Positions 8,669-16,847 of a stretch of 58,330 nt of DNA are shown one piece after another; position 1 is the stretch's first letter, and each line of letters opens with the position of its first letter. A program made the position numbers and the translations under genes. Source of the stretch: Eubacteriales bacterium. GTDB lineage: Bacteria > Bacillota > Clostridia > Lachnospirales > Lachnospiraceae. The notes under the pieces are model-generated. The model saw only the letters and a list, made by a program, of their open reading frames with translations. It was not told the DNA's origin and made no database searches. Location of the stretch: NCBI GenBank assembly GCA_030539395.1, contig JAUNSC010000023.1, positions 1 to 58,330 of the forward strand. The letters run 5' to 3'.

Positions 8669-9286
8669 GTGGAGGGACATCGCTATCTGATTTCCGATGC
8701 AGCCAAAATGGTTGCTGTGGAAGCACATGTTCTGCGATACTGGGAAGAAGAACTTGAACTCCCCATCGGCAGGACAGAGCTTGGACACCGATACTACACC
8801 CGAGAAAATATTGAAACTTTTCAAAATATAAAGAAACTGAAAGAAGAAGGCCTTCAGCTTAAGGCAATTAAAGTAATTCTGCAGGAAACAAATCAGTTCT
8901 CGAAAACAGATGGAAATGGCCGTGATTACATACGTAAAAAGGCAGAGGGTGAGGACAATATTTTTGCCGATGCGGATCAGACCCCTCCCTCTGCTGAAGA
9001 GACAAGCCTTACCGTCATGGAAAACAATGCACAGAAACTTAAACAATTTCAGGATTTAGTAGAAGGTATTGTGGAAAAAGTCGTAAAAGAAAATAACGCA
9101 GAGCTTCAGAGGTGTATGGAGGCATCTATTGCCAAAGAAACAGATTATCTTCTTCATATGCAGGAAAAGCGTGAAGAAGAACGATTTCGCAGACTGGATG
9201 AAGCAATACGTGCCCATCAGAAAAATCAACGCTATGTGGCGGCCTCAAAAGAAAGAAGTCTTTGGGGGAAATTATTTCGAAAATGA
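8669..9286 (+). CDS. MerR-type DNA-binding protein with coiled-coil C-terminus
   Basis: 205 residues starting at GTG 8669; GGAGG seven bases upstream decides this start over an in-frame ATG at 8615. The N-terminus is a MerR-like winged helix (YLISDAAKMVAV, LRYWEEE, RYYTRENI). The middle is acidic and variable. The C-terminal third is strongly charged and helical (KETDYLLHMQEKREEERF), probably a coiled coil, ending in basic residues. The layout resembles RacA-like and other MerR-derived chromosome-binding proteins more than an effector-sensing MerR, since no metal or drug pocket is seen. That comparison is inference. A bidirectional terminator follows. Confidence 0.7.
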   Translation: MEGHRYLISDAAKMVAVEAHVLRYWEEELELPIGRTELGHRYYTRENIETFQNIKKLKEEGLQLKAIKVILQETNQFSKTDGNGRDYIRKKAEGEDNIFADADQTPPSAEETSLTVMENNAQKLKQFQDLVEGIVEKVVKENNAELQRCMEASIAKETDYLLHMQEKREEERFRRLDEAIRAHQKNQRYVAASKERSLWGKLFRK

Positions 9287-9302
9287 ATTCCCCCGGGAAT
9301 CA

Positions 9303-9330
9303 AAAAAGCTGCCGGTCACGGCAGCTTTTT
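9303..9330. terminator. Bidirectional terminator
   Basis: AAAAAGCTGCCG (9303-9314) pairs with CGGCAGCTTTTT (9319-9330) around a four-base loop. It serves the MerR-like gene and the convergent ferredoxin gene. Confidence 0.88.
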
Positions 9331-9339
9331 ATCTTTAAA

Positions 9340-9510
9340 TTATTCAGCAGAGATTGCGCCTGTCGGACATTCGCCTTCGCATGTTCCGCAATCCAGACAC
9401 TGATCAGCATCGATAACATATTTGCCATCGCCTTCGCTGATAGCACCAGCCGGACATGCATCTGCACATGTTCCGCAAGCTACACATTCATCAGAAATTA
9501 CGTATGCCAT
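9340..9510 (-). CDS. 2[4Fe-4S] bacterial ferredoxin
   Basis: A 56-residue protein read directly from the minus strand (ATG at 9510, TAA at 9342-9340). It has two classic cluster motifs, CVACGTCADACP and CLDCGTCEGECP, each CxxCxxCxxxCP, with the pseudo-twofold symmetry of clostridial ferredoxins. It carries electrons between oxidoreductases in the cytoplasm of anaerobes. AAGGAGGG lies before the start. Monocistronic, ending at the shared terminator. It is too short for many gene finders. Confidence 0.95.
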   Translation of the reverse strand: MAYVISDECVACGTCADACPAGAISEGDGKYVIDADQCLDCGTCEGECPTGAISAE

Positions 9511-9613
9511 AATAAGTACCCTCCTTAAAAATTATTTTATTGCTTTATGCCTACATTCTAATACATAAAATTGAAATATACAAGTGAAAAATCAGGGAAA
9601 GGTTCCAAAATCT

Positions 9614-10240
9614 ATGAGAAATGAACTGCTCACATTCTTAAAACATCGAAAAAGAGCGAATCTTGTAATGGTAATTTTAAACATAACCATATTTTTCGCC
9701 ATAATACTCACCGGCGGTGATCCTATGGATGTATTTTTTATGCGGGATCATGGCGCGATGTATCCTCCGGATATTTTTGAGCGTGGAGAATATTATCGCC
9801 TGATCACTTGCATGTTCCTGCACTTTGGTGCAGAACATCTTCTGTTTAACATGCTTTTGCTCCTCTTTGCCGGAGACATGCTTGAGACCAGAATGGGACC
9901 GGTCAGATACCTTTTAATCTATTTAGGAGGCGGTGTGGCAGGAAATCTTCTTTCCCTGTTTATAGCGGCTTCCAGCGGTGATTATGCCGTCTCAGCAGGG
10001 GCTTCCGGAGGAATCTTTGCCGTTATTGGCGCATTGGTCTGGATTGTCATTGTAAATAAAGGAAAAACCACAGACATCGATGGTAAGGGTCTGTATGCCA
10101 TGGCCGTACTTTCTCTCATACAGGGATTCTGGGAAACCGGCACAGACAATTTTGCCCATCTGGGCGGATTCATATGCGGCTTTCTGCTGGCAGCGATACT
10201 TGGAATTGTGTCTTTCCCCAACAGCCGCAGGAAAGTCTGA
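9614..10240 (+). CDS. Rhomboid-family intramembrane serine protease
   Basis: 208 residues from ATG 9614; AGGGAAAGG (9594-9602) supports this start over a GTG at 9584. Six hydrophobic segments are visible. The catalytic pair is Ser131 in GASGGIF and His182 in AHLGGF; the HFGAEHLLFNM loop and ETRMG are also typical of the family. Rhomboids cut transmembrane substrates inside the membrane. There is no extra cytoplasmic domain. Its last 71 bases, coding for the conserved final helix, overlap antisense the conserved end of the histidine kinase gene on the other strand. Confidence 0.88.
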   Translation: MRNELLTFLKHRKRANLVMVILNITIFFAIILTGGDPMDVFFMRDHGAMYPPDIFERGEYYRLITCMFLHFGAEHLLFNMLLLLFAGDMLETRMGPVRYLLIYLGGGVAGNLLSLFIAASSGDYAVSAGASGGIFAVIGALVWIVIVNKGKTTDIDGKGLYAMAVLSLIQGFWETGTDNFAHLGGFICGFLLAAILGIVSFPNSRRKV

Positions 10241-10970
10241 CTGTCCCGCCGTGAGCCTGTGCAATGCGCCGGCAGATTGGAAGCCCAAGCCCGGTTCCAT
10301 TCTCTTTTCCTGATGCAAAAGGCTCAAACACAGATGAACTTTTTTCCAAATCTACACCGCATCCTGTGTCCGTCACATCAATATGCAAAAAACTGCCTTT
10401 CATATAGGCGGATACCTTAACACTGTCCGCCTGCCGGATTTCCTTTTCAGATTGATGTTTTTCAGGCTGCATATCCTTCGTTACTGTGTCCTGCAACATT
10501 GTATTCTGCGTATCCATATCCTGAGCAGCAGCCCCTTCCCGCATTCCCTGCCGCTTCTGCTCGATTGCTTCCAGAGAATTTCGTATCAGGTTGTCCAGCA
10601 GCTGCCGCATTTTATCACTGTCAATAGATAGTATGGGAAGGTCATCAGAAATCTCCTGTAAAAAATCAATCTCTGCAAAATTATTGAATACAGGGCTGAT
10701 GGTCCTTATGTAGGCCCTGAGCCAGTCTGACATGGGTGTTGGTTCCATGCTGGTGTGAATACCATTTTGATAAAGGGAAAAATCATTCAGAATGTGATTT
10801 AAATGGCACAGTTCATCTTTTACAATTTCCCAATAAGAACTGTTCCGGATCTGAGGATACTGTCCCTCTACCAGCTGAAGATAGCTCTGGATCAGTGTCA
10901 GCGGATTTCGCATTTCATGTGTAACTGCCGAAAGCAAAAATCGGGACTTGTCCCTGATAACTTTTTGCAT
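10170..10970 (-). CDS. Soluble sensor histidine kinase lacking a sensor domain
   Basis: 266 residues made only of a HisKA dimerisation segment (phospho-acceptor His18 in THEMRNPL) and a HATPase domain: N-box NLIRNSLEAI (127-136), G1 DTGCGV (201-206), FEPF, G2 GTGLGL (225-230). No membrane segment or PAS/GAF domain is present. A hydrophilic insert of about 45 residues (139-183) sits between the N and G1 boxes. AGGAGG is before the ATG. No partner response regulator is adjacent. It may act like a sporulation-type orphan kinase, or respond through a partner protein (inference). Its 3' end overlaps the rhomboid gene by 71 bp. Confidence 0.8.
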   Translation of the reverse strand: MQKVIRDKSRFLLSAVTHEMRNPLTLIQSYLQLVEGQYPQIRNSSYWEIVKDELCHLNHILNDFSLYQNGIHTSMEPTPMSDWLRAYIRTISPVFNNFAEIDFLQEISDDLPILSIDSDKMRQLLDNLIRNSLEAIEQKRQGMREGAAAQDMDTQNTMLQDTVTKDMQPEKHQSEKEIRQADSVKVSAYMKGSFLHIDVTDTGCGVDLEKSSSVFEPFASGKENGTGLGLPICRRIAQAHGGTVRLSCGCWGKTQFQVSLPAESRI

Positions 10971-10988
10971 AAGTTTTCCTCCTTTTTA

Positions 10989-11017
10989 TTGACAGTACCG
11001 TTCAAAAATTCTAAGAT
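10989..11017 (+). promoter_or_regulatory. Promoter of the HIT gene
   Basis: TTGACA (10989-10994), 17 bases, TAAGAT (11012-11017). It lies in the divergent gap between the kinase and HIT genes. Confidence 0.55.
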
Positions 11018-11066
11018 GTAAATAATTATTCTGATATTATATAAATACGTGAAAGGAGTACAGATT

Positions 11067-11480
11067 ATGACAGATAATTGTATTTTTTGTAAAATTGCCA
11101 ATGGGGAAATCCCATCTGCAACACTTTATGAGGATGATGATTTCAAAGTAATTCTTGATGTTTCTCCAGCCGCAAAAGGACATATGCTCATCCTGCCAAG
11201 GCAGCACTATGCCGATATCATGGCCATGCCGGAGGAACTGACTGCAAAAGCCTTTGTTCTCGCGAAAAAAATGGCCGCAAAACTGGAAAAGGTACTTGAA
11301 TGTGACGGAATTAACCTGGTTCAGAATAACCATGAAGCAGCCGGCCAGACTGTATTTCACTTCCATATCCATGTAATTCCCCGATATGCAAAAGATAAAC
11401 TGGGCATCGGCTGGAAACCGGGAAAACTTTCAGATGCCGACCGTGATGAACTGGTTGAGAAATTTAAAACGATTGTATAG
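11067..11480 (+). CDS. HIT family nucleotide-binding hydrolase (HinT-like)
   Basis: 137 residues from ATG 11067, with AAAGGAG eight bases upstream. CIFCKI near the N-terminus and the histidine triad HFHIHVIPR near residue 100 define the Hint branch of the HIT superfamily. These proteins hydrolyse AMP-lysine and other purine phosphoramidates. Full length for the family. Single gene with its own promoter and terminator. Confidence 0.93.
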   Translation: MTDNCIFCKIANGEIPSATLYEDDDFKVILDVSPAAKGHMLILPRQHYADIMAMPEELTAKAFVLAKKMAAKLEKVLECDGINLVQNNHEAAGQTVFHFHIHVIPRYAKDKLGIGWKPGKLSDADRDELVEKFKTIV

Positions 11481-11508
11481 GGAATATTATTTCCTGTTCA
11501 AAAAAAAG

Positions 11509-11536
11509 TGCACGGGAAAATCTCCCGTGCATATCT
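11509..11536. terminator. Bidirectional terminator, HIT gene / lectin gene
   Basis: TGCACGGGA (11509-11517) pairs with TCCCGTGCA (11523-11531), with A-rich and T-rich flanks. Confidence 0.85.
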
Positions 11537-11537
11537 T

Positions 11538-12602
11538 TTATTCGTATTCACAGACGTAAGCGATAATTCCCGCATAAGAAGGCGCCGCCCGTAAAATATC
11601 ATCCGGTGCATCATTCAGATAGAACCGGTCTTCGCTTTTTATATAAAGCATCGCCACGCTGTCTTCTTCCACTTCCGCTCCGCTTTCTGTCAGCCCGGTA
11701 TAACTTGGCTCACCATCCAACCAGAAAGGCAGAAAACTGGAATTAATCATATTATATTCACCCTCGGGCGCAATCCAGTAATATCCGAACTGTGTGGAAT
11801 ATTTACTGGAACCTCCCACCCAGATGGAACAGCCCTGACACCCGGCCTCTTTAATCAGATCAGACACATAATTAAATTCCTCCTGAGAAGTAAGCACAGC
11901 AAGATGACCTCCCTTTGCCTCACATTCTTCCTGTGCCTCTGACCAGGTTACATCTTTGCGGACCACCTCATAGTGATGCCCGGCTGATGATTCCTCGCCT
12001 GTCAGTAAGATAGAACGAATTTCATCGTATGTATAATAGTATTCTGCAGTCTGTGCCAGATTCGTATCATATGCTTCGTTCAGCATCATATTATACTCTT
12101 CCTCTGTGACACTTTCATTTTCCCACGTATAGGAACTCGTTCCATTCTCCTCAACATAATAACCTGCAGCAACTTCAACCCACATACCGTCTTCAATCGC
12201 ATAAATATTATCAAAATAATATCCCATATGGCCGCCCGTATTGTTGAACAGATTGGCAGATTCAATATACGTGTATCCCAGCCGTGATGTCTGCAGCTGA
12301 TCCAGAACTCCATCATGCCATGTATACACCTGACAGCCTCCGGCTTCTATACCCGTATTACACAGCAATTCCGGGATACTGTCACCATCCACATAAATCA
12401 GCGCATATGAAAAATCCCCGTATACTCCGGAACCATTTACGCTCTCAATGGCATCCAGATATGCCTGCTGCCAGCCGCCCGTACTCTCCTCCACTTCAAA
12501 TATATCTTCCACCTGTACATCCTCTGCAGATGCTGTCCAGGAAAACACCATGGAAAATGTCAGTGCTGACAATAAAAACAGTGATTTACTTTTCATCTTC
12601 AA
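11538..12602 (-). CDS. Secreted protein with C-terminal C-type lectin domain
   Basis: 354 residues. A signal peptide (Lys-rich start, hydrophobic run, likely cut after TASA near 26) is followed by an acidic N-terminal domain of about 180 residues that I do not recognise. The last 145 residues form a C-type lectin-like fold: YEVVRKDVTW, EEFNYVSDLI, the CEAKGGHLA helix, IWVGG, FWLDGEPS and a final YVCEYE. In the EPN/QPD position that sets sugar choice it reads EPS, so calcium-sugar binding is uncertain. No sortase signal or anchor is seen, so it is probably released. It has its own promoter (12639-12667). Confidence 0.75.
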   Translation of the reverse strand: MKMKSKSLFLLSALTFSMVFSWTASAEDVQVEDIFEVEESTGGWQQAYLDAIESVNGSGVYGDFSYALIYVDGDSIPELLCNTGIEAGGCQVYTWHDGVLDQLQTSRLGYTYIESANLFNNTGGHMGYYFDNIYAIEDGMWVEVAAGYYVEENGTSSYTWENESVTEEEYNMMLNEAYDTNLAQTAEYYYTYDEIRSILLTGEESSAGHHYEVVRKDVTWSEAQEECEAKGGHLAVLTSQEEFNYVSDLIKEAGCQGCSIWVGGSSKYSTQFGYYWIAPEGEYNMINSSFLPFWLDGEPSYTGLTESGAEVEEDSVAMLYIKSEDRFYLNDAPDDILRAAPSYAGIIAYVCEYE

Positions 12603-12638
12603 CCCCCTGTAAAAAACATAACGTCTGTTGTTATCTAT

Positions 12639-12667
12639 ATCCTATTTTATCCCATTGCGATTGTCAA
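12639..12667 (-). promoter_or_regulatory. Promoter of the lectin gene
   Basis: Minus strand TTGACA (12667-12662), 17 bases, TAGGAT (12644-12639). Confidence 0.65.
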
Positions 12668-12698
12668 GTACGGGAAATTTCCAATTATAGCCAAAAAA

Positions 12699-12729
12699 CA
12701 GGGACGGCATTTAAAAATGCCGCCCCCTG
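12699..12729 (-). terminator. Terminator of the monosaccharide ABC operon
   Basis: On the minus strand CAGGG..CGGCAT pairs with ATGCCG..CCCTG and is followed by six T. It separates mmsB from the downstream lectin gene. Confidence 0.85.
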
Positions 12730-12745
12730 GAATTTTTATAATCAC

Positions 12746-13921
12746 CTAGCTGTTTTTCTTCTTAGAAACAACATCGAAGATTACGGCTGCAAGAAGTACC
12801 AGACCTTTAACAACCTTCTGCATATTCTGGTCTGTTCCCATGATGGACATACCCTGGTTGATAATACCCATCAGAAGCGCACCAACGATAACGCCCGGAA
12901 CTGTACCGATTCCGCCGTATGCGGAAGCACCGCCGATAAAGCAGGATCCGATTGCATCCATCTCATAGTTCTGACCGTATGTAGGCTGTGCACTCGTCAT
13001 ACGTGCGATAGTCAGCATACCTGCCAGAGCTGCCAAAAATCCCATATTTGTATAAGCGATAAAGTAAACCATATCAGTATTAATACCGGACAGTTTCGTT
13101 GCTTTTTCATTACCGCCTACTGCATAGAAGTAACGGCCAATAGTAGTTTTACTTGTCAGATAACCATAAACCAGTACAACGATCATAACCCATACCAGAG
13201 ATGTAGGAATACCTTTGTGCTGAGCCAGTTTTACAGTAATAAACATGATTGCTGCACAGAGAATGATCATTTTTGTATACATTGCAGCAACATTTCCTGT
13301 TTCATAACCTTTTTTCACACGGTTCATATGTCCGCGGATTGTTACAGCTATGTAAATCACACATGCAATAATACCTACTGCCATTGCCACACGGTTCAAG
13401 CCTTCACCGCCGCCAAGAAAATCCGGAACGTAACAGTTTGCGCCGCCGCCGAACAATACGGCAAATGTCTCTGATTTAATCGGAAGAGTCTTACCGCCGA
13501 GTACTACGTTGGAAAGACCTCTGAAAACCAGCATGCCGGACAGTGTAGTAATGAAGGGAGGAATACGCAGGAACGCAATCCAAAATGCCTGCCATGCACC
13601 GATCACAGCACCCAGAAGCAGCATCAGAATTACTGCCACGATAATCGGCAGGCCCATGTTTTCCATCATGACACCGCCTACAGCACCTACGAAACATACA
13701 ACCGAACCTACGGAAAGGTCGATGTTACCACCCGTTAAGATACACAGCAGCATACCGGTTGAAAGAACAAACACGTAAGCATTCTGTGAAATCAGGTTTG
13801 TGATATTCTGCGGAAGCAGAATTTTTCCTTTGGTTCCCCATGTAAAGAATAAGGTTACCAAAACCAGAACAATAATCATCGTATACTTTTGTATAAAAAC
13901 TTTTACTTTTGCGCTATCCAT
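12746..13921 (-). CDS. mmsB: Monosaccharide ABC transporter permease (MmsB/XylH-like)
   Basis: 391 residues with about ten membrane segments, of the branched-chain/ribose-type permease family. The NIDLSVGS loop early and the SCFIGGASAYGGIGTVPG motif late are signatures of sugar permeases such as XylH and RbsC; the length, above that of RbsC, fits the MmsB/GguB branch. It is the last gene of the binding protein-ATPase-permease set, starting three bases after the ATPase stop. It forms the channel for the sugar bound by the ChvE-like protein. The substrate is probably a pentose, from the neighbouring isomerase and xylulokinase (inference). Confidence 0.9.
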   Translation of the reverse strand: MDSAKVKVFIQKYTMIIVLVLVTLFFTWGTKGKILLPQNITNLISQNAYVFVLSTGMLLCILTGGNIDLSVGSVVCFVGAVGGVMMENMGLPIIVAVILMLLLGAVIGAWQAFWIAFLRIPPFITTLSGMLVFRGLSNVVLGGKTLPIKSETFAVLFGGGANCYVPDFLGGGEGLNRVAMAVGIIACVIYIAVTIRGHMNRVKKGYETGNVAAMYTKMIILCAAIMFITVKLAQHKGIPTSLVWVMIVVLVYGYLTSKTTIGRYFYAVGGNEKATKLSGINTDMVYFIAYTNMGFLAALAGMLTIARMTSAQPTYGQNYEMDAIGSCFIGGASAYGGIGTVPGVIVGALLMGIINQGMSIMGTDQNMQKVVKGLVLLAAVIFDVVSKKKNS

Positions 13922-13924
13922 TGC

Positions 13925-15463
13925 CTACTCTCCTTTACTTGAGTTCAGAATGCATGCCATAATCTTTTCCTGCGTAGCTTCTGCCTGCGTCAGTTCTCCG
14001 GCGATCTTGCCTTCATTCATGACATAAATTCTGTCTGACATTCCCAATACTTCCGGAAGCTCGGAAGAAATCATGATAACTGATTTTCCCATTGCTACCA
14101 AATCATTGATGATACAGTAAATCTCGTATTTTGCACCAACGTCAATTCCCCTGGTCGGCTCATCCAGGATCAGAATATCCGGGTCAGCAAACATCCATTT
14201 TGCCAGCAGAACTTTCTGCTGATTACCACCGCTTAAGTTTCCTACATTCTGTTCAACAGTCGGACATTTGGTCTTCAGCTTTTCCTTATATTCCACTGCA
14301 ACCGCATACTCTTTATCCTTATCGATCACAATACCCTCACTGACACCTTCCAGGTTTGCCAATGTTGTATTTGTCTTAATCGCGTTGCTCAAGATCAATC
14401 CGTCACCTTTACGGTCCTCTGTAACATAAGCCAGTTTATGATGAATCGCATCACGGGCATTTTTCAGGTTTACTTCCTGACCATTCAATTTTAATGTACC
14501 GGAGATATTACTTCCATAACTCTTTCCGAAAATACTCTTTGCCAGCTCTGTACGGCCTGCACCCATAAGACCGGAAATGCCCACTACTTCACCTTTATGT
14601 ATCTCAATTGAAACATTATCAACTACTTTACGTTCACTGTAAATTGGATGGTAAACAGTCCAGTTTTTCACTTCCATGCTTACATCACCGACTTTCACAT
14701 TATGACGTTTCGGGAAACGGTCTGCAATCTCACGTCCAACCATTCCCTTGATAATACGGTCCTCCGTAAATTCATCCACGCCTTTTGTGAGGGTCTCAAT
14801 TGTAGAACCGTCCCGGATAACCGTGATCTTATCTGCAACATAAGAAACCTCATTCAGTTTATGTGTAATAATAATGCAGGTCATTCCTTCGCTCTTAAAC
14901 TTCAACATTAAGTCAAGAAGCGCTTTAGAATCAGATTCATTCAGAGAAGATGTCGGCTCATCCAGAATCAGCAGTTTCGCATTTTTTGCCAGGGCTTTCG
15001 CAATTTCTACCAACTGCTGTTTACCGGTACCGATATCCTTAATCAAAGTATGGGAGGACTCTGTCAGTCCTACCTGTTTCATATATTTTTCTGCCAGTCC
15101 ATAGGTTTCATCCCAGTCGATGGCAGCTTTCTTTCCGCGCTCATTTCCGAGGAACATGTTTTCACCGATACTCATATACGGAATCAGTGCCAGTTCCTGA
15201 TGGATAATTACAATTCCCTTTTCCTCACTGTGCTTGATGTCGCTGAACTTACATACTTCGCCATCATAAATGATATCGCCCTCATATGTTCCGTACGGAT
15301 ATACGCCGGACAATACATTCATCAGTGTGGATTTTCCTGCTCCGTTTTCACCAACCAGAGCATGGATTTCGCCTGCTTCCACTTTCAAATTTACATTATC
15401 AAGTGCTTTCACGCCGGGGAATGTTTTGGTGATATTTTTCATTTCCAACAGTATCTTTGCCAA
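13925..15463 (-). CDS. mmsA: Monosaccharide ABC transporter ATP-binding protein, double nucleotide-binding domain
   Basis: 512 residues starting at TTG 15463: GGAGGG lies seven bases upstream and the product ([15 protein letters not shown]) begins where relatives do. Two ABC domains in tandem, as in RbsA/XylG/GguA. The first has GENGAGKST and a degenerate signature ([14 protein letters not shown]) before ILDEPTSSL; the second has [10 protein letters not shown], a full [10 protein letters not shown] signature and [12 protein letters not shown]. This asymmetry is normal for the family. It powers uptake through MmsB. A hairpin at 15518-15545 separates it from the binding-protein gene and probably lowers its expression relative to that gene. 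Confidence 0.9.
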   Translation of the reverse strand: MAKILLEMKNITKTFPGVKALDNVNLKVEAGEIHALVGENGAGKSTLMNVLSGVYPYGTYEGDIIYDGEVCKFSDIKHSEEKGIVIIHQELALIPYMSIGENMFLGNERGKKAAIDWDETYGLAEKYMKQVGLTESSHTLIKDIGTGKQQLVEIAKALAKNAKLLILDEPTSSLNESDSKALLDLMLKFKSEGMTCIIITHKLNEVSYVADKITVIRDGSTIETLTKGVDEFTEDRIIKGMVGREIADRFPKRHNVKVGDVSMEVKNWTVYHPIYSERKVVDNVSIEIHKGEVVGISGLMGAGRTELAKSIFGKSYGSNISGTLKLNGQEVNLKNARDAIHHKLAYVTEDRKGDGLILSNAIKTNTTLANLEGVSEGIVIDKDKEYAVAVEYKEKLKTKCPTVEQNVGNLSGGNQQKVLLAKWMFADPDILILDEPTRGIDVGAKYEIYCIINDLVAMGKSVIMISSELPEVLGMSDRIYVMNEGKIAGELTQAEATQEKIMACILNSSKGE

Positions 15464-15517
15464 AATTGCTCCCTCCAAACTTAATATACAACAGATTATG
15501 CGCTCTTATCATGAATA

Positions 15518-15545
15518 ACAGGCGGGCGTTTCAGGGCCCGCCTGT
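15518..15545 (-). other. Intercistronic hairpin between binding-protein and ATPase genes
   Basis: Perfect ten-base stem ACAGGCGGGC (15518-15527) with GCCCGCCTGT (15536-15545). On the minus strand it is followed only by TTATTC, so it is a weak terminator or an mRNA-stabilising end. Such hairpins commonly keep binding protein in excess over transporter. Confidence 0.7.
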
Positions 15546-15578
15546 ATTTATTTCAAAGAATCTATACTTTCTCAGATA

Positions 15579-16634
15579 TTACTGAAGCTGATCCTCTGTG
15601 TAGTATCCAGAATCAACAAGCATTTCTTTGTAGTTATCAATTGTAACTGCTACCGGCTCGCAAAGGTAAGACGGGATAACGCCTGTACCGTTGTCATATG
15701 TTTCTGTATCGTTAACCGGAGCTTCTGCGCCTGTCATGATAGCGTCAACCATTTCAACAACCTTTGTTGCCAGAGTACGTGTATCTTTGAATACGGACAT
15801 AGCCTGTTTGCCGTCAATGATGTTCGGCATGTTAGCGATATCACAGTCCTGACCAGTGATGATCGGGTATTCACCTGTGTAGTTAGCTGCCAGAGCGTTT
15901 GCTACACCAAGTGCTGTAGAGTCATTAGAAGCAAGTACTGCATGAAGAGTTGTGCCATCTGCATAGTTAGAAGACAGGATATTCTCAAATCTTGACTGTG
16001 CAGCGTCTGTTGCCCAACCAGCTGTAGCAACTTCGTCTTTTGTCATCTGTCCGGACGGAACAACCAGTTTGCCCGCATCGATGTACGGCTGAAGAACTTC
16101 CATAGCACCGCCGAAGAAGAAGTTAACGTTGTTATCACCCGGGTCACCGGTAACCATTTCAAGATTGAACGGGCCATCAGCGTTTTCCAGATCCAGAGCG
16201 TCTACGATAAACTGACCCTGTGTTTTACCAACCAGGTAGTTATCAAATGTTGCATAATAAGAAACTGCATCTGTGTTCATGATCAGACGGTCATAAGCGA
16301 TAACCGGAATTTCAGCTTCTTTAGCCTGTGCCAGAACTGTTCCGAGAGAATCACCTTCGATAGAAGCGATAACCAGAAGCTGGTCACCGTTAGCGATCAT
16401 GTTTTCAATCTGGGAAACCTGAGTAGCAACATCATTTCCAGCATACTGAAGGTCTACTACATAACCTTTTTCTTCCAGCTGAGCTTTCATGTTTTCGCCG
16501 TCCTGGTTCCATCTCTGAAGATCCTGTGTCGGCATTGCTACACCGATTGTTTCGCCTTCAGCGTTTGCCATTGCGCCAAGTGCAAGAGCACTGATAGCTG
16601 CAACAGCTGTCATAGCAAGAATTCTTTTTTTCAT
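15579..16634 (-). CDS. chvE: Sugar-binding protein of the ChvE/XylF type
   Basis: 351 residues. A signal peptide (MKKRILAMTAVAA, then ALGAMANA, likely cut near 25) is followed by a periplasmic-binding-protein fold of the ChvE/XylF kind: IGVAMPTQDLQRW, ENMIANGDQLLVIASI, PVIAYDRLIMNTDAV, SNDSTALGVANAL, GQDCDIANM. It captures a monosaccharide and hands it to MmsAB. AGGAGGAAA-type site before the start. Oddly for a Gram-positive binding protein there is no lipobox cysteine, so membrane anchoring is unclear. First gene of its operon; a strong terminator lies upstream. Confidence 0.9.
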   Translation of the reverse strand: MKKRILAMTAVAAISALALGAMANAEGETIGVAMPTQDLQRWNQDGENMKAQLEEKGYVVDLQYAGNDVATQVSQIENMIANGDQLLVIASIEGDSLGTVLAQAKEAEIPVIAYDRLIMNTDAVSYYATFDNYLVGKTQGQFIVDALDLENADGPFNLEMVTGDPGDNNVNFFFGGAMEVLQPYIDAGKLVVPSGQMTKDEVATAGWATDAAQSRFENILSSNYADGTTLHAVLASNDSTALGVANALAANYTGEYPIITGQDCDIANMPNIIDGKQAMSVFKDTRTLATKVVEMVDAIMTGAEAPVNDTETYDNGTGVIPSYLCEPVAVTIDNYKEMLVDSGYYTEDQLQ

Positions 16635-16750
16635 TGTTTGTTTCCTCCATTTAAAAATTTTCCGTTCTCGGTGATATCAATATAACACATCTTTTACTGG
16701 ATAAATTTGCAAACGCCTGTACATTTTTAAGTAATTTTACTCATAAAAAT

Positions 16751-16791
16751 AAAAACTAGCATTTTTTTGTTGTGGAAAAATGCTAGTTTTT
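16751..16791. terminator. Strong terminator after xylB
   Basis: AAAAACTAGCATTTTT (16751-16766) pairs with its complement (16776-16791) around nine bases. T-runs on both sides. It separates the isomerase-xylB unit from the ABC transporter unit. Confidence 0.9.
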
Positions 16792-16847
16792 ATCTTCTTA
16801 AAAACAGGGGCGTCTTCACAACGTCCCCTGCTCTGTACAAGCCTGTC

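Noticed and set aside
12284-13474. Long + strand open frame of 396 codons
   Set aside because: It lies antisense across the lectin and mmsB genes, both strongly supported by family motifs. Its translation is rich in Cys and His in a manner typical of shadow frames.
16706-16722. A catabolite-response (cre) site upstream of chvE
   Set aside because: TGCAAACGCCTGTACA resembles the consensus but has an extra base and mismatches in the right half. Not strong enough to list.
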